Positions 7,771-16,007 of a stretch of 64,000 nt of DNA are shown here, piece by piece. Numbering within the stretch: position 1 is the stretch's first letter; each line of letters begins with the position of its first letter. The position numbers and the translations under genes are program-made. Under the pieces are notes generated by a model. It had not been told where the DNA came from, ran no database searches, and saw nothing but the letters and a program-made list of their open reading frames with translations. The DNA is taken from assembly GCA_900129675.1 (NCBI GenBank), contig FSRD01000002.1, positions 1,240,001 through 1,304,000 of the forward strand, given 5' to 3'. The DNA is from Bradyrhizobium erythrophlei (GTDB lineage Bacteria > Pseudomonadota > Alphaproteobacteria > Rhizobiales > Xanthobacteraceae).

Positions 7771-9378
7771 ATGCGGATCCTGCACCGCATCTACATGCCG
7801 GTGCTGGCGCGCTCGCTCGCCAGCCGTCGAGTCGTGCTGATGGGCGGGGCGGCGTTGATCGTGATGACCGTGATCGCCGTTCGCCTGCTGGGGCTCGAAT
7901 TCCTGCCGAAGCTCGAGGAAGGTAATCTATGGATCCGGGCGACGTTGCCACCGACGATCTCGCTGCAGGAAGGCAATTCTTATGTCAACGAGATGCGCAA
8001 GGTGATTGCCGACTTGCCGGAGGTCGACACGGTGGTTTCACAGCATGGCCGACCGGACGACGGCACCGATGCGGCGGGCTTCTTCAACGCGGAGTTTTTC
8101 GCGCCACTCAAACCCGCAAAGCAGCGGCCTGACGGAGAAAACAAGGACCAATTGACGGCCAAGCTGCTGGCCCAACTACAGGACAGGTTTCCGGGCGTCG
8201 AGTTCAATTTCTCGCAGTACCTCCAGGACAACGTCTCGGAGGCGGTTTCCGGCGTGAAGGGAGAGAACTCCATCAAGCTGTATGGCAACGACCTGGAGGC
8301 GCTTACCGACACTGCCAACAAGATCAAGGCCGTGCTCGCCACGGTGCAGGGTATCACCGACCTCGCGGTCTTTACTTCGCTCGGCCAGCCCACGATCCAG
8401 ATCGATATCGACCGCGCGCGGGCGGCGCGATACGGCTTGTCGCCGGGTGATATCAACACGACGATCAAGACGGCGATCGGGGGCGACAGCGCCGGCGACC
8501 TGTACGAGCCGGGCAGCGATCGCCATTTCCCGATCATCGTCCGGCTGGCGCCACAATATCGGCGGAGCGCGGAGGCCATCCAGAATTTGCGGATCGGCGT
8601 GCAGGGTCCGAACGGCATCACGCAGGTTCCGCTCAGCGAGGTGGCGTCGATCAAGCTGGTGTCGGGTGCAGCCTACATCTACCGCGAACAGCAGGAGCGC
8701 TACCTCCCGATCAAATTCTCGGTGCGCGAACGCGATCTCGGCGGCGCCATCAAGGAAGCACAGGAGAAGGTCGCAGCCCAGGTACAGTTGCCGGCCGGGT
8801 CACGCGTCGAGTGGGTCGGCGAGTTCGGCAATCTGCAGGACGCCATCAAGCGATTGTCTATCGTGGTGCCGATCAGCCTGGCGCTGATCGCCATGTTGAT
8901 CTGGTTCAATTTCGGATCCGTCGTGGACACCATTTTGACCATGAGCATGATCCCGATGGCGGTATTCGGCGGGATCCTGGGACTGCTGTTGACCGGCATT
9001 CCGTTCAGCGTGTCGGCGGCGATCGGGTTCATCGCGCTGTTCGGCATCTCGGTGATGGACGGCATCATCATCATTTCGCAGTACAACCAGCTCATCGATG
9101 AAGGCATGGAGCGGGGCAGGGCGATCCTGCGCACAGGGGAGCTGCAGTTGCGCCCGGTCTTGATGACATGCGTGGTCGCGGGCATCGGTCTGCTGCCGGC
9201 GGCGTTATCGTCCGGAATTGGATCGCAGGTGCAGAAGCCGCTGGCGGTCGTGGTGGTCGCCGGCATGATGCTCGCGCCCGTCGTCATTCTCGTCACATTG
9301 CCAGCGCTGATCTCGATGTTCTCGCGGCGAAGCCGGCCTGGTCTGGCTCCCGAAGGCAATCTGGCGCCGGCGGAATGA
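7771..9378 (+). CDS. Heavy-metal-type RND efflux permease, C-terminal half
   Basis: 535 residues in the same frame as the preceding half and only 15 bases after its TAG. It contains TM7 (RVVLMGGAALIVMTVIAVRLLGL), the RND signature GLEFLPKLEEGNLWIRATLP, the second porter domain (VSQHGRPDDGTD, then NFSQYLQDNVSEAVSGVKGE), and TM8-12 (ending VVVVAGMMLAPVVILVTLPAL). No good ribosome-binding site precedes the ATG at 7771, so translation would need reinitiation after the stop, translational coupling, or amber readthrough. No frameshift or further stop is seen over 1.6 kb, which argues that the break is recent or tolerated. The TolC-like channel gene follows after 25 bases. Confidence 0.85.
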   Translation: MRILHRIYMPVLARSLASRRVVLMGGAALIVMTVIAVRLLGLEFLPKLEEGNLWIRATLPPTISLQEGNSYVNEMRKVIADLPEVDTVVSQHGRPDDGTDAAGFFNAEFFAPLKPAKQRPDGENKDQLTAKLLAQLQDRFPGVEFNFSQYLQDNVSEAVSGVKGENSIKLYGNDLEALTDTANKIKAVLATVQGITDLAVFTSLGQPTIQIDIDRARAARYGLSPGDINTTIKTAIGGDSAGDLYEPGSDRHFPIIVRLAPQYRRSAEAIQNLRIGVQGPNGITQVPLSEVASIKLVSGAAYIYREQQERYLPIKFSVRERDLGGAIKEAQEKVAAQVQLPAGSRVEWVGEFGNLQDAIKRLSIVVPISLALIAMLIWFNFGSVVDTILTMSMIPMAVFGGILGLLLTGIPFSVSAAIGFIALFGISVMDGIIIISQYNQLIDEGMERGRAILRTGELQLRPVLMTCVVAGIGLLPAALSSGIGSQVQKPLAVVVVAGMMLAPVVILVTLPALISMFSRRSRPGLAPEGNLAPAE

Positions 9379-9403
9379 TGGGCGAAGTGGATGGACGAGG
9401 TGG

Positions 9404-10834
9404 GTGGTGAGTAGCGTCGCGTCCGAATGCGCACCGATGTTGCAAAGGACGAGGCTTCGGTTGACGGCGCCGTTGCTCTGCCTTGTTGCGGTCGCGACTC
9501 TCGCTGATGTCGCTTCCTGCGCGGCCGAGAGCTTGCCGGAAGCACTTGTGAAAGCGTACCAGTCGAACCCGCAACTCAACGCGGATCGCGCCCGCCAGCG
9601 CGGGACCGACGAAAATGTGCCGCAGGCGTTGGCGGGCTACCGGCCGCAGATCGTGGCGAGTCTAAACGCCGGGCTGCAGGCGGTTCGCAACCTGTTGCCC
9701 GACAATACGGTGCAGGGCGATACGCTGCGTCCATGGACGATCGGCGTCACGGTCTCGCAAGTCCTGTTCAACGGCTTCAAGACCGCCAACAGCGTTCGGG
9801 TTGCGGAATTTCAGGTGCAGTCCGGGCGCGAGGCGTTGCGCAATACCGGCCAGGGCGTGCTGCTGGACGCCGTGACGGCCTATATGAACGTGCTCGCCAA
9901 CCAGGCGCTGGTCGAGGCTCAGCGCACCAATGTTGCGGTCCTGCGCGAGATCCAGGCGACGACCAAAAAGCGTCTGGACGCCGGTGACGTCACGCCAACC
10001 GACCCCGCACAGGCCGAAGCCCGATTGAGCCGGGGGCTGGCCGATCTCAATGCGGCGGAAGTCGTCTTGGCCATCAGCAAGGCGACCTATACCCAGGTCG
10101 TCGGCGACGCTCCGTCTCAATTGGTTCCGGCCGCGCCGGTCGACCGCCTGTCGCCGATTGCGCTGGCGGCCGCGACCGAAACCGCCAATCACGAACATCC
10201 CGCAGTTCTCGGCGCCGGCTTCGATGTCGACGTTGCTACGACCACGATCAAGGTCGCGGAAAGCAGTTTGCTGCCGACGGTCGCGGTGCAGGCGAGCGCC
10301 AGCCGGTCCAAGCAGTCGGACCAGACGCTCGGCACGTTCGGCACCGATCAAGCCTCGATATTGGGGCAGATCAACGTGCCGATCTACGACGGCGGCACAG
10401 CGGCCTCGCAGACCCGGCAGGCCAAGGAGGTGGAGTCGCAGAGCCGCATGGTGCTGGAGCAGGTCAGAAACCAGGCGAAAACAGCGGTCGTCAGTGCCTG
10501 GGTATCCAATGAGGGAAGCAAGGTCGCGCTCACGGCGGCCGAGTCCGAAGTACGCGCGGCCGATACGGCACTGCAGGGAGTCCGGCGCGAGGCCGCGGGC
10601 GGCCAGCGCACAACCATCGATGTCCTCAACGCGCAGCAGGACCTGACCACCGCCCGGTCCCGCTTGATCCAAGCTCAGCGCGACCGGGTGATCGCATCCT
10701 ACACGCTGCTGAGCGCGGTCGGCCGACTCGACGTACATACCCTCAATCTGAACACGCCGGACTACCTGCCTGAGGTTCATTACCACCAGGTCCGGGATGC
10801 GTGGCACGGAGTCCGTACGCCCTCAGGTCAATGA
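9404..10834 (+). CDS. TolC-family outer-membrane efflux channel
   Basis: A 476-residue protein from a GTG at 9404 (an ATG at 9437 is an alternative that gives a shorter signal peptide, LRLTAPLLCLVAVATLADVASCAA). The mature part begins ESLPEALVKAYQSNPQLNADRARQRGTDE and repeats the TolC pattern of two long helical regions with interspersed beta strands: YRPQIVASLNAG, GVTVSQVLFNGFKTANSV, DAVTAYMNVLANQALVEAQ, then LGQINVPIYDGG and GQRTTIDVLNAQQDL. It provides the outer-membrane duct for the pump upstream and closes the efflux operon. Spacing to the permease is 25 bases. Confidence 0.92.
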   Translation: MVSSVASECAPMLQRTRLRLTAPLLCLVAVATLADVASCAAESLPEALVKAYQSNPQLNADRARQRGTDENVPQALAGYRPQIVASLNAGLQAVRNLLPDNTVQGDTLRPWTIGVTVSQVLFNGFKTANSVRVAEFQVQSGREALRNTGQGVLLDAVTAYMNVLANQALVEAQRTNVAVLREIQATTKKRLDAGDVTPTDPAQAEARLSRGLADLNAAEVVLAISKATYTQVVGDAPSQLVPAAPVDRLSPIALAAATETANHEHPAVLGAGFDVDVATTTIKVAESSLLPTVAVQASASRSKQSDQTLGTFGTDQASILGQINVPIYDGGTAASQTRQAKEVESQSRMVLEQVRNQAKTAVVSAWVSNEGSKVALTAAESEVRAADTALQGVRREAAGGQRTTIDVLNAQQDLTTARSRLIQAQRDRVIASYTLLSAVGRLDVHTLNLNTPDYLPEVHYHQVRDAWHGVRTPSGQ

Positions 10835-10850
10835 TTGCGAGGCTAGACAC

Positions 10851-11117
10851 ATGACCGGCCGAACCAGAGCAATGACGACCCTCGCGGTGGCCGCGGCCGT
10901 GATTTCATGGCTTGTGTTCCCGGCGTATCCCCAGAGCATCCAAAACAGAAAGAGCGGCGGCCCATCAAATCCGCCCCCGGCCGAAACGCATTCGCCGGTG
11001 GACGAGAAAGCATACAAGGCCGCGCTCGATCGAATACCGGTCCCTAACGAGAAATATGATCCTTGGGGCATCGCGCGCCCAGCCGAACCGCGGAAGAGCG
11101 CGAAAAAATCAAACTGA
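10851..11117 (+). CDS. Small exported hypothetical protein after the efflux operon
   Basis: About 88 residues: an N-terminal signal peptide (MTTLAVAAAVISWLVFPAYPQ), then a Pro/Ser-rich linker (KSGGPSNPPPAETHSP), and a short conserved-looking tail containing DEKAYKAALDRIPVPNEKYDPWGIARP. It begins 16 bases after the channel gene in the same direction and is probably in the same transcript. The alternative start at 10872 leaves the signal peptide intact. Family not recognised by name; short secreted proteins of this type are common in Bradyrhizobium. Confidence 0.68.
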   Translation: MTGRTRAMTTLAVAAAVISWLVFPAYPQSIQNRKSGGPSNPPPAETHSPVDEKAYKAALDRIPVPNEKYDPWGIARPAEPRKSAKKSN

Positions 11118-11203
11118 GGATGAACCGCGTCAGGTGCGAAGACGTTGTCTTGGCACGCCGCGGCCTGCGAGGGACCACCTGCATCACATTTCCGGGGGAC
11201 AGC

Positions 11204-11965
11204 ATGACCGAGCACATCATTGTCGAGGATGAAGACTCTACGCGCACGATCACGATGCGGCGTCCGGAGAAGAAGAACACGCTGACGCAAGACATGTATC
11301 TTGCGATGAGCGATGCAATCGACGGCGCGCAATCCAACCCAGCAATTCGCTGCCTGATCCTGACCGGCCGTTCGGGGGTATTCACGGCCGGCAACGACAT
11401 CGGGGATTTTCTGCAGGCGGCCACGGAAAAACACGATGCGGCACGGCCGCGAAACGCCGTGATCTTCCTGCAGTCGCTGGTGAACAACAAGAAGCCGATC
11501 ATCGCCGCGGTCGACGGCATCGCCATAGGTATCGGCACCACCATGGTGTTTCATTGCGATTACGTTGTCGCGAGCACGACAGCGTCGTTCTCGTCGCCCT
11601 TCATCCAATACGGGCTCGTTCCGGACGGGGCTACCAGCCTGTTGGTGCCGCAAATGGTGGGTCATCAGCGTGCGTTTTCGATGCTGGTGATGGGACGGCC
11701 AATGAGCGCCGAAGACGCCCGCATGGCCGGTTTCGTCAACATGGTTGTTCCGCCTGGCCATGCCGTCGTCGAGGCCCGCAAGGTGGCGCGCGAGATCTGC
11801 GCGCTGCCGGCGGATGCCGTCGCAATCGCTCGGAAGCTGTTGAAGCTGCCGACCGAGGACCTGGTCCGCCGGATCGGTCAGGAAGATCATTTCTTCGGCG
11901 AGCGGATGCGCTCGCCGGAGGCCATCGCGGCGTTTCAGAATTTCTTCCTGCGAAAGAAGAGATGA
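11204..11965 (+). CDS. Enoyl-CoA hydratase/isomerase family protein
   Basis: 253 residues, the usual crotonase length. The start at 11204 follows a GGGGGAC purine stretch; upstream in-frame ATG codons would add residues unlike the family. Crotonase features are TITMRRPEKKNTLT, the first oxyanion-hole segment AGNDIGDFL, the second (VDGIAIGIGTTMVFHCDYVVAS), and FIQYGLVPDGATSLLVPQMVGHQRA. It would act on an acyl-CoA double bond in the cytoplasm. The acidic residue usually present before the GLVP segment is replaced here (FIQYG), so it may be an isomerase or a hydratase variant with changed catalysis. It is monocistronic, between the efflux operon and a small exported gene. Confidence 0.88.
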   Translation: MTEHIIVEDEDSTRTITMRRPEKKNTLTQDMYLAMSDAIDGAQSNPAIRCLILTGRSGVFTAGNDIGDFLQAATEKHDAARPRNAVIFLQSLVNNKKPIIAAVDGIAIGIGTTMVFHCDYVVASTTASFSSPFIQYGLVPDGATSLLVPQMVGHQRAFSMLVMGRPMSAEDARMAGFVNMVVPPGHAVVEARKVAREICALPADAVAIARKLLKLPTEDLVRRIGQEDHFFGERMRSPEAIAAFQNFFLRKKR

Positions 11966-12242
11966 CGGTAAGCTCGGCGCGGTCCTGTTCTTCTATTGCA
12001 CTGCGGAATGATTTTTCGCCGCAGCGATTGGTATTCATTCCATCCTCTGCCGCTTCTATCACCGATTGATCGGTTTGCTGATCTTTCGGGCAGGGTGCTG
12101 ACGAATCCTTGCGCTTCCTAAAACGCAGGATCATCATCGTCCGCAGGGACAACACGACGCCGAACAGAGTCGTGGAATAGGAAACGCTGAAAGCACCGGG
12201 CCCTGTTCCGTTTGGGTTGTCTCGCACCAAATGGAGGCTGTC

Positions 12243-12479
12243 ATGTATAAATGCCTTGCCACAGTCACGCTCGCCGCTGCGGCCGTCGCACTATTGGCGT
12301 CGCAACCCGCTCAGGCCGGCGCGTCAGCCAGCGCACCTTCGAAGTACGGTCACTCCAGCCAGGTCGCGACCACGCATCAGGTGCGGACCGATCGGCTGGC
12401 GCGAAAACCCAACGTCGCGATCACGGAATATTCCTCCTCGTCGGCGAAGAATCCGCCGCGAGGGCACGGTTATCGCTAG
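12243..12479 (+). CDS. Small exported hypothetical protein
   Basis: 78 residues from the ATG at 12243, preceded by GGAGG at optimal spacing. Signal peptide MYKCLATVTLAAAAVALLASQPAQA is followed by a short, Ser-rich, basic mature region (HSSQVATTHQVRTDRLARKPN, ending NPPRGHGYR). No known domain. Its last 59 bases overlap the 3' end of the convergent DUF2927 gene on the other strand. Confidence 0.66.
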   Translation: MYKCLATVTLAAAAVALLASQPAQAGASASAPSKYGHSSQVATTHQVRTDRLARKPNVAITEYSSSSAKNPPRGHGYR

Positions 12480-13383
12480 TCGGTCCGGGTTCCGCCGCCT
12501 GTGCGTCTGTTGTTCGAAGCGACGAGGCGCTCTGCCCTTGCGCAGTGGGGGCTTCGAGGCGTTCTGCGTGGCGCGCCGGATTGGCGCCGTTGATCCATGT
12601 TCGCACGGTCGGCAGCACCTCCGGGAGCAGGCCATCGATCCCCGCCCTGGTCATGCCGGCGCGAACACGCGGGTCGTAGAGGATGTTGAGTAGATACTGG
12701 TCGTAGACATCGAAGAAGCCCATCTGGACGTCATCGTTGAACATGGTCCATGGCACCGATCGGTCGTCGTTGATCGCGCCGAGCGCCTGGAGCAGTTCTT
12801 CATAGGCGCAGTCATAGAAGGTGAATTCGCCGGCATCGACAGGCAGGATCACCTCGGCGCGTCGTATACGGTAGCGGCTGTCCTTGCCGATCCCTGACAG
12901 GCATTGCGGATTGAGCGATTGCTGAATCCGCGCTGCCTTGCCGCTGCCATAGCGCGCGTGAATGACCTTGTTGATATCCCGTTCGGCGACCAGCGTAACG
13001 AAGAAGTTGGCGGCTTTCTTGTCGCTCGTGATCGCGATGTCGAGATGGTTCACATGCGCCCGAATGTCGGCAACGATCGAGGCAATCTCCGGTGCGCGGT
13101 CAGGCTGGCCCTGGCTCGCCACGAATATCCGGACCGGTTCGTCGAACTTCCGCACGCGCTCGGCCGGCGCGCCGAACTGCAATTCGGCGTTCAGCGCGAT
13201 CTTGAAAAACCCGTCCTTGATCTCTTCATTGGTGAAGTCGCGGCGCTCGGCAGCGCGCCGGCTGCTGATGTCGGGATCTTCTGCGTACGCGGCGCCGCAG
13301 CCCGCTTCGGCAAGCATCAGCGCGGCAAAGGCCGTCAACCGGATCAGGCGAGCCCGCCGATTTGTCGGCCGGCGCACGGTCAA
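12421..13383 (-). CDS. DUF2927 domain exported protein
   Basis: 320 residues: a signal peptide (LIRLTAFAALMLAEAGCGAAYA), then the DUF2927 domain starting at RDFTNEEIKDGFFKIALNAELQ and continuing through FDEPVRIFVASQG, FFVTLVAERDINKVI, and AEVILPVDAGEFTFYDCAYEELLQALGAINDD with its Cys and acidic cluster. The C-terminal 50 residues are low-complexity and probably disordered. The family is secreted or periplasmic with unknown function. The TTG start at 13383 overlaps the TGA of the EF-hand gene upstream by 4 bases, so the two are translationally coupled. Confidence 0.85.
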   Translation of the reverse strand: MTVRRPTNRRARLIRLTAFAALMLAEAGCGAAYAEDPDISSRRAAERRDFTNEEIKDGFFKIALNAELQFGAPAERVRKFDEPVRIFVASQGQPDRAPEIASIVADIRAHVNHLDIAITSDKKAANFFVTLVAERDINKVIHARYGSGKAARIQQSLNPQCLSGIGKDSRYRIRRAEVILPVDAGEFTFYDCAYEELLQALGAINDDRSVPWTMFNDDVQMGFFDVYDQYLLNILYDPRVRAGMTRAGIDGLLPEVLPTVRTWINGANPARHAERLEAPTAQGQSASSLRTTDAQAAEPGPTSDNRALAADSSPTRRNIP

Positions 13384-13847
13384 TGGAACCGGTCCCGAGG
13401 CCGCTCCGCCGGGCCTTGCGGCCCCTTTGGGGCGTTCGCCGCTCTTATTTCATCGCCTGTGACACGACAGTCGCCATTCCTGTCGAACCGCAGGATGAAC
13501 GCGTTCGGCTTCTCGACGAACTCCTTGCGCGTGATATTGCCATCCTGGTTCTCGTCGAAATAGCCGAAGTCCGCGTCCGCCAGCGTGGCGTCGGCTTTCT
13601 GGACGGTTGCGAACTCGGATGGGTCGAGCTTGCCGTCGCGGTTACGGTCCGCCGAGGTAAAGATCCGGTCGGCAAAGCCCTTCCATTCGTCGCAGGTGAA
13701 GACGCCGTCGCGATTGGCGTCCCAGATCGGCGGCCCGTTCTTAAGCAGGCCATCCTGCGCTGGGGTGGATTGGGCGAGAGCAAGAGGGCCACTCAAAAGC
13801 ATGCTGATTGTAACGCCGATCCAGTAAGCACATTCTTTGCCAGACAA
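13380..13847 (-). CDS. EF-hand calcium-binding exported protein
   Basis: 155 residues from a TTG start at 13847, chosen because AGGAG lies 6 bases upstream and the frame then begins with a signal peptide (YWIGVTISMLLSGPLALAQ). The mature part has four EF-hand-like loops: DANRDGVFTCDE, DRNRDGKLDPSE, DENQDGNITRKE and DRNGDCRVTGDE. The first three keep the Asp/Asn ligands and the terminal Glu; the fourth is a variant with Cys at loop position 6. It probably binds calcium in the periplasm. It is the first gene of a two-gene operon with the DUF2927 protein, which suggests a shared envelope role. Confidence 0.85.
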   Translation of the reverse strand: MSGKECAYWIGVTISMLLSGPLALAQSTPAQDGLLKNGPPIWDANRDGVFTCDEWKGFADRIFTSADRNRDGKLDPSEFATVQKADATLADADFGYFDENQDGNITRKEFVEKPNAFILRFDRNGDCRVTGDEIRAANAPKGPQGPAERPRDRFH

Positions 13848-14117
13848 ATCCTGCTCCTGTTTCCGGACCGCAGGTGAGGGCCCTTCGAACGGATGTGCAG
13901 AGATCATTTGCCGAGGCTGCCATAGGAAATCGATATCGATAGGCGGTACTTTAAATAGCAACAACATAGCCGCCCGGAGCCGAACCATGTGCCGCGAGAA
14001 GCCAGGGCGGGACGGATGAGGTGAAGAAGGACATGTTTTAACGAAAGTCCACTTTTGGCGGCGGGTTCAACTGGTCAGCGCAACACACTCATCTTTTGGC
14101 AAGATGGAGTGTGGACC

Positions 14118-14415
14118 ATGAAGCAACGACGTCGCATCTACTACTCATCCGCTCAGCGGTCTGAGATCTGGGATCGCTGGCAGGCCGGGGATTCGATGAG
14201 TTCGATCGGACGCCGATTTGATCGGGAGTCCTCGCGGTATTTCGGTGATTTCGCCAACCGTTGGCATTCGTCTACCGGTTCGGCAGCGCCCCAAACAGGC
14301 GCTCAGCCTCTCTGAACGGGAGGAGATTTCCAGAGGGCTCAGCACGCAATGTTCGTTGCGTTCGATTGCTCGGCAATTGGGACGATCTGCATCGACAATC
14401 AGCCGTGAGGTCTCC
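14118..14415 (+). pseudogene. IS30-family transposase, N-terminal fragment with frameshift
   Basis: The ATG at 14118 opens MKQRRRIYYSSAQRSEIWDR and WQAGDSMSSIGRRFDRESS, the N-terminal helix-turn-helix of an IS30 transposase. Near 14235 the matching frame shifts by one, and PKQALSLSEREEISRGLSTQ, SIARQLGRSASTISREV continue the family pattern. Homology stops at about 14415. The catalytic DDE region is absent here. A C-terminal IS30 fragment of what may be the same type lies at 38607-39026. Confidence 0.82.
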
Positions 14416-14662
14416 GCGATAGCTCATTGGCGCGAGTATCCAGCGGTCGGCGGCTTGATGAGTTACGATAACAACCTCCCCGACGCTTATCGTTTGGTTG
14501 GGACTATATGTCGGGCGCATACTCAACGGAGAGAAGCCGGCCGAGATGCCGGTGCAGCAGGCAACAAAGTTCGAGTTGGTAATCAACCTCAAGACTGCGA
14601 AGGCGCTCGGCCTCACCATTCCAGACAAGCTGCTCGCCCTCGCAGACAAGGTGATCGAATAG
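14416..14662 (+). pseudogene. ABC transporter substrate-binding protein, C-terminal remnant
   Basis: Directly after the IS30 fragment, and in frame with it, comes WREYPAVGGLMSYDNNLPDA and YRLVG. After a one-base shift at about 14505 follows YVGRILNGEKPAEMPVQQ, ATKFELVINLKTAKALGLTI and PDKLLALADKVIE, then TAG at 14660-14662. This is the C-terminal end of the PF04392 family of solute-binding proteins, which is greatly expanded in Bradyrhizobium. About three quarters of the gene is missing, so it is a relic. Its junction with the IS30 fragment gives a chimeric open frame that should not be taken as a gene. Confidence 0.8.
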
Positions 14663-14796
14663 AGTTTTGTCCGCTTCTGGGCGTAATGCAGACATCGCAA
14701 GCCCTTCGCGCTCATCGCGTCATCACGACCGACGACAACAGCGACATGTGACCAGGGTCACAGTAGCGGCGGAAGCGTTGGGCCAGTGTGCCGGCA

Positions 14797-14843
14797 CAGC
14801 GACGGATGATCCGCGCTGGCTTGAATGGAGAAGATGATGAGCA
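14797..14843 (+). repeat. Leader/translation-start repeat, copy 1
   Basis: CAGCGACGGATGATCCGCGC and what follows, up to the GGAGAAG ribosome-binding site and the first codons of the double-glycine peptide gene, recurs at 15107-15155 with only a few differences. The repeated unit covers the 5' leader and start, as expected from duplication of a small gene with its expression signals. Confidence 0.75.
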
Positions 14844-15022
14844 AGACTACTACTCATGTAATCACTGCGAAGAGCGAAGGTTTGGACGCGCGCGATGAAT
14901 TGTCCCCTCAGGAACTCGAAGCGGTGTCTGGTGGCGACGTTTCCGTCGAGGTCTTCGGCCACAAAGTAACGGGTAGCGATGTTGCCAGTGCGGCCAAGTG
15001 GGTGTGGAACAAATTCTTCTAG
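14837..15022 (+). CDS. Double-glycine leader peptide, bacteriocin-like precursor
   Basis: 61 residues from the ATG at 14837, preceded by GGAG at 6-base spacing (in-frame ATGs at 14825 and 14834 are alternatives). The N-terminal 33 residues end in ELSPQELEAVSGG, the classic leader of peptides cut after Gly-Gly by a C39-peptidase ABC exporter: acidic, helical, with Leu/Leu/Val at the expected spacing before GG. The core would be about 28 residues, beginning DVSVEVFGHKVTG and ending AAKWVWNKFF. It is aromatic, slightly basic and amphipathic at the C terminus, as in class II bacteriocins or microcins. No exporter or immunity gene is seen within several kilobases. The core has no Cys, so no disulfide or lanthionine is expected. 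Confidence 0.7.
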   Translation: MSKTTTHVITAKSEGLDARDELSPQELEAVSGGDVSVEVFGHKVTGSDVASAAKWVWNKFF

Positions 15023-15106
15023 TTGGAGCTAAGCGTGGCCAGCGCGAACTCTTACCCCAGCGGCTGGTGTGCTCTTTTTCATTTCGCTTCTCTGGCGGGT
15101 ACGCAC

Positions 15107-15155
15107 CAGCGACGGATGATCCGCGCTGGCTTGCATGGAGAAGATCGTGAGCAAG
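15107..15155 (+). repeat. Leader/translation-start repeat, copy 2
   Basis: Second copy of the 14797 element, 310 bases downstream. It again ends in GGAGAAGAT plus a GAGCAAG start, but with GTG in place of ATG at 15147. It is followed by an open frame (15147-15485) with no recognisable leader or GG motif, so the second gene appears degenerate or replaced. Confidence 0.7.
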
Positions 15156-15485
15156 AGCAACGACACTTCGAAGCGCGGTCACGGCACGAAGGATCAGGGC
15201 TCGCTCGCCTGCCCCGGCGAAGCACTGGTTCAATGGCGGGTGATGCCTTCGCTCGGATTGCACCAATGTGGATCACTTCCGGAACTTCGCGAACAGCTTC
15301 GGATGGCTCCAGCCGCAGCTGCTTTCGTGAAAAACCGAATTCGGGCTAAGCTCGCGCTCGTGGTCGCGCTTGGCGTCTGGATCGGTTGGCGGGCGGTCAT
15401 GCATTCACTACTCGTCCTCCTCCGCACATGCGGCCACGAACAGTGGGTCTTATCACGCCCTCACGTAGCTGTGAGTGCCCAATGA
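15147..15485 (+). other. Open frame behind the second leader repeat, probably degenerate
   Basis: The GTG at 15147 opens MSKSNDTSKRGHGTKDQG and runs 112 codons, including a hydrophobic stretch (LALVVALGVWIGW). Only the first few residues resemble the upstream double-glycine peptide, and there is no EL...GG leader. It could be a decayed second precursor, a small membrane (immunity-like) protein or chance. The frame lies between repeats in a gene-poor stretch, so I do not call it a gene. Confidence 0.3.
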
Positions 15486-15755
15486 CCCATACCGTGTGGC
15501 GTACCTCACAACGCCTGCCTGCGCTTGGGATTAAAAATAGGGTTGCTTTGATTTCAGAGGAGCCTCGTAACGATCAAGTCGAAGGAGTTTTGCGATGAAA
15601 CGTCTTGCATTTCTAGGCTTCACAATCGCTACGCTGACTGCGCCGAACCGGCCGCTTTTGAGGCAAAAGCAGACATGCGCTGGAAACCCCGGAATTCCGC
15701 CTTTTGACCCACACCAGACGTCACCCACCGGCTCACCCTGACGGTATCGACAGCT

Positions 15756-16007
15756 CTATCGCTGACGCTGCAGTCTATGTTTTGGCGGGTCTATCCCCGT
15801 GATTGCCCGATACCACGCGGCGTCTGATTGAGCGCGCGCTCTGGCAGCGGCAAGGTCCGATTGTCCCCGATAGAACTGACTTAGGGCGAGATAGCAATCG
15901 GTGCGCGCCGGTCCGTGAGGTATCGCGTCGCAGCTCATCTGCGCGCTCGCGACGCCGGAAAAACTCGTCAGCAAGATTACGACGACACTTTCGGTCCAAT
16001 GTGTCAT
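15756..16007 (-). CDS. Small exported hypothetical protein
   Basis: 83 residues on the minus strand: signal peptide MTHWTESVVVILLTSFSGVASA, then QMSCDAIPHGPARTDCYLAL with two Cys 13 residues apart that could form a disulfide, a helical region (SDLAAARARAQSDAAWYRA) and a basic tail. This Cys-x(n)-R-x-D-C-Y arrangement is common in small periplasmic proteins of Bradyrhizobium, but no function is known to me. No neighbour suggests a role. Confidence 0.62.
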   Translation of the reverse strand: MTHWTESVVVILLTSFSGVASAQMSCDAIPHGPARTDCYLALSQFYRGQSDLAAARARAQSDAAWYRAITGIDPPKHRLQRQR

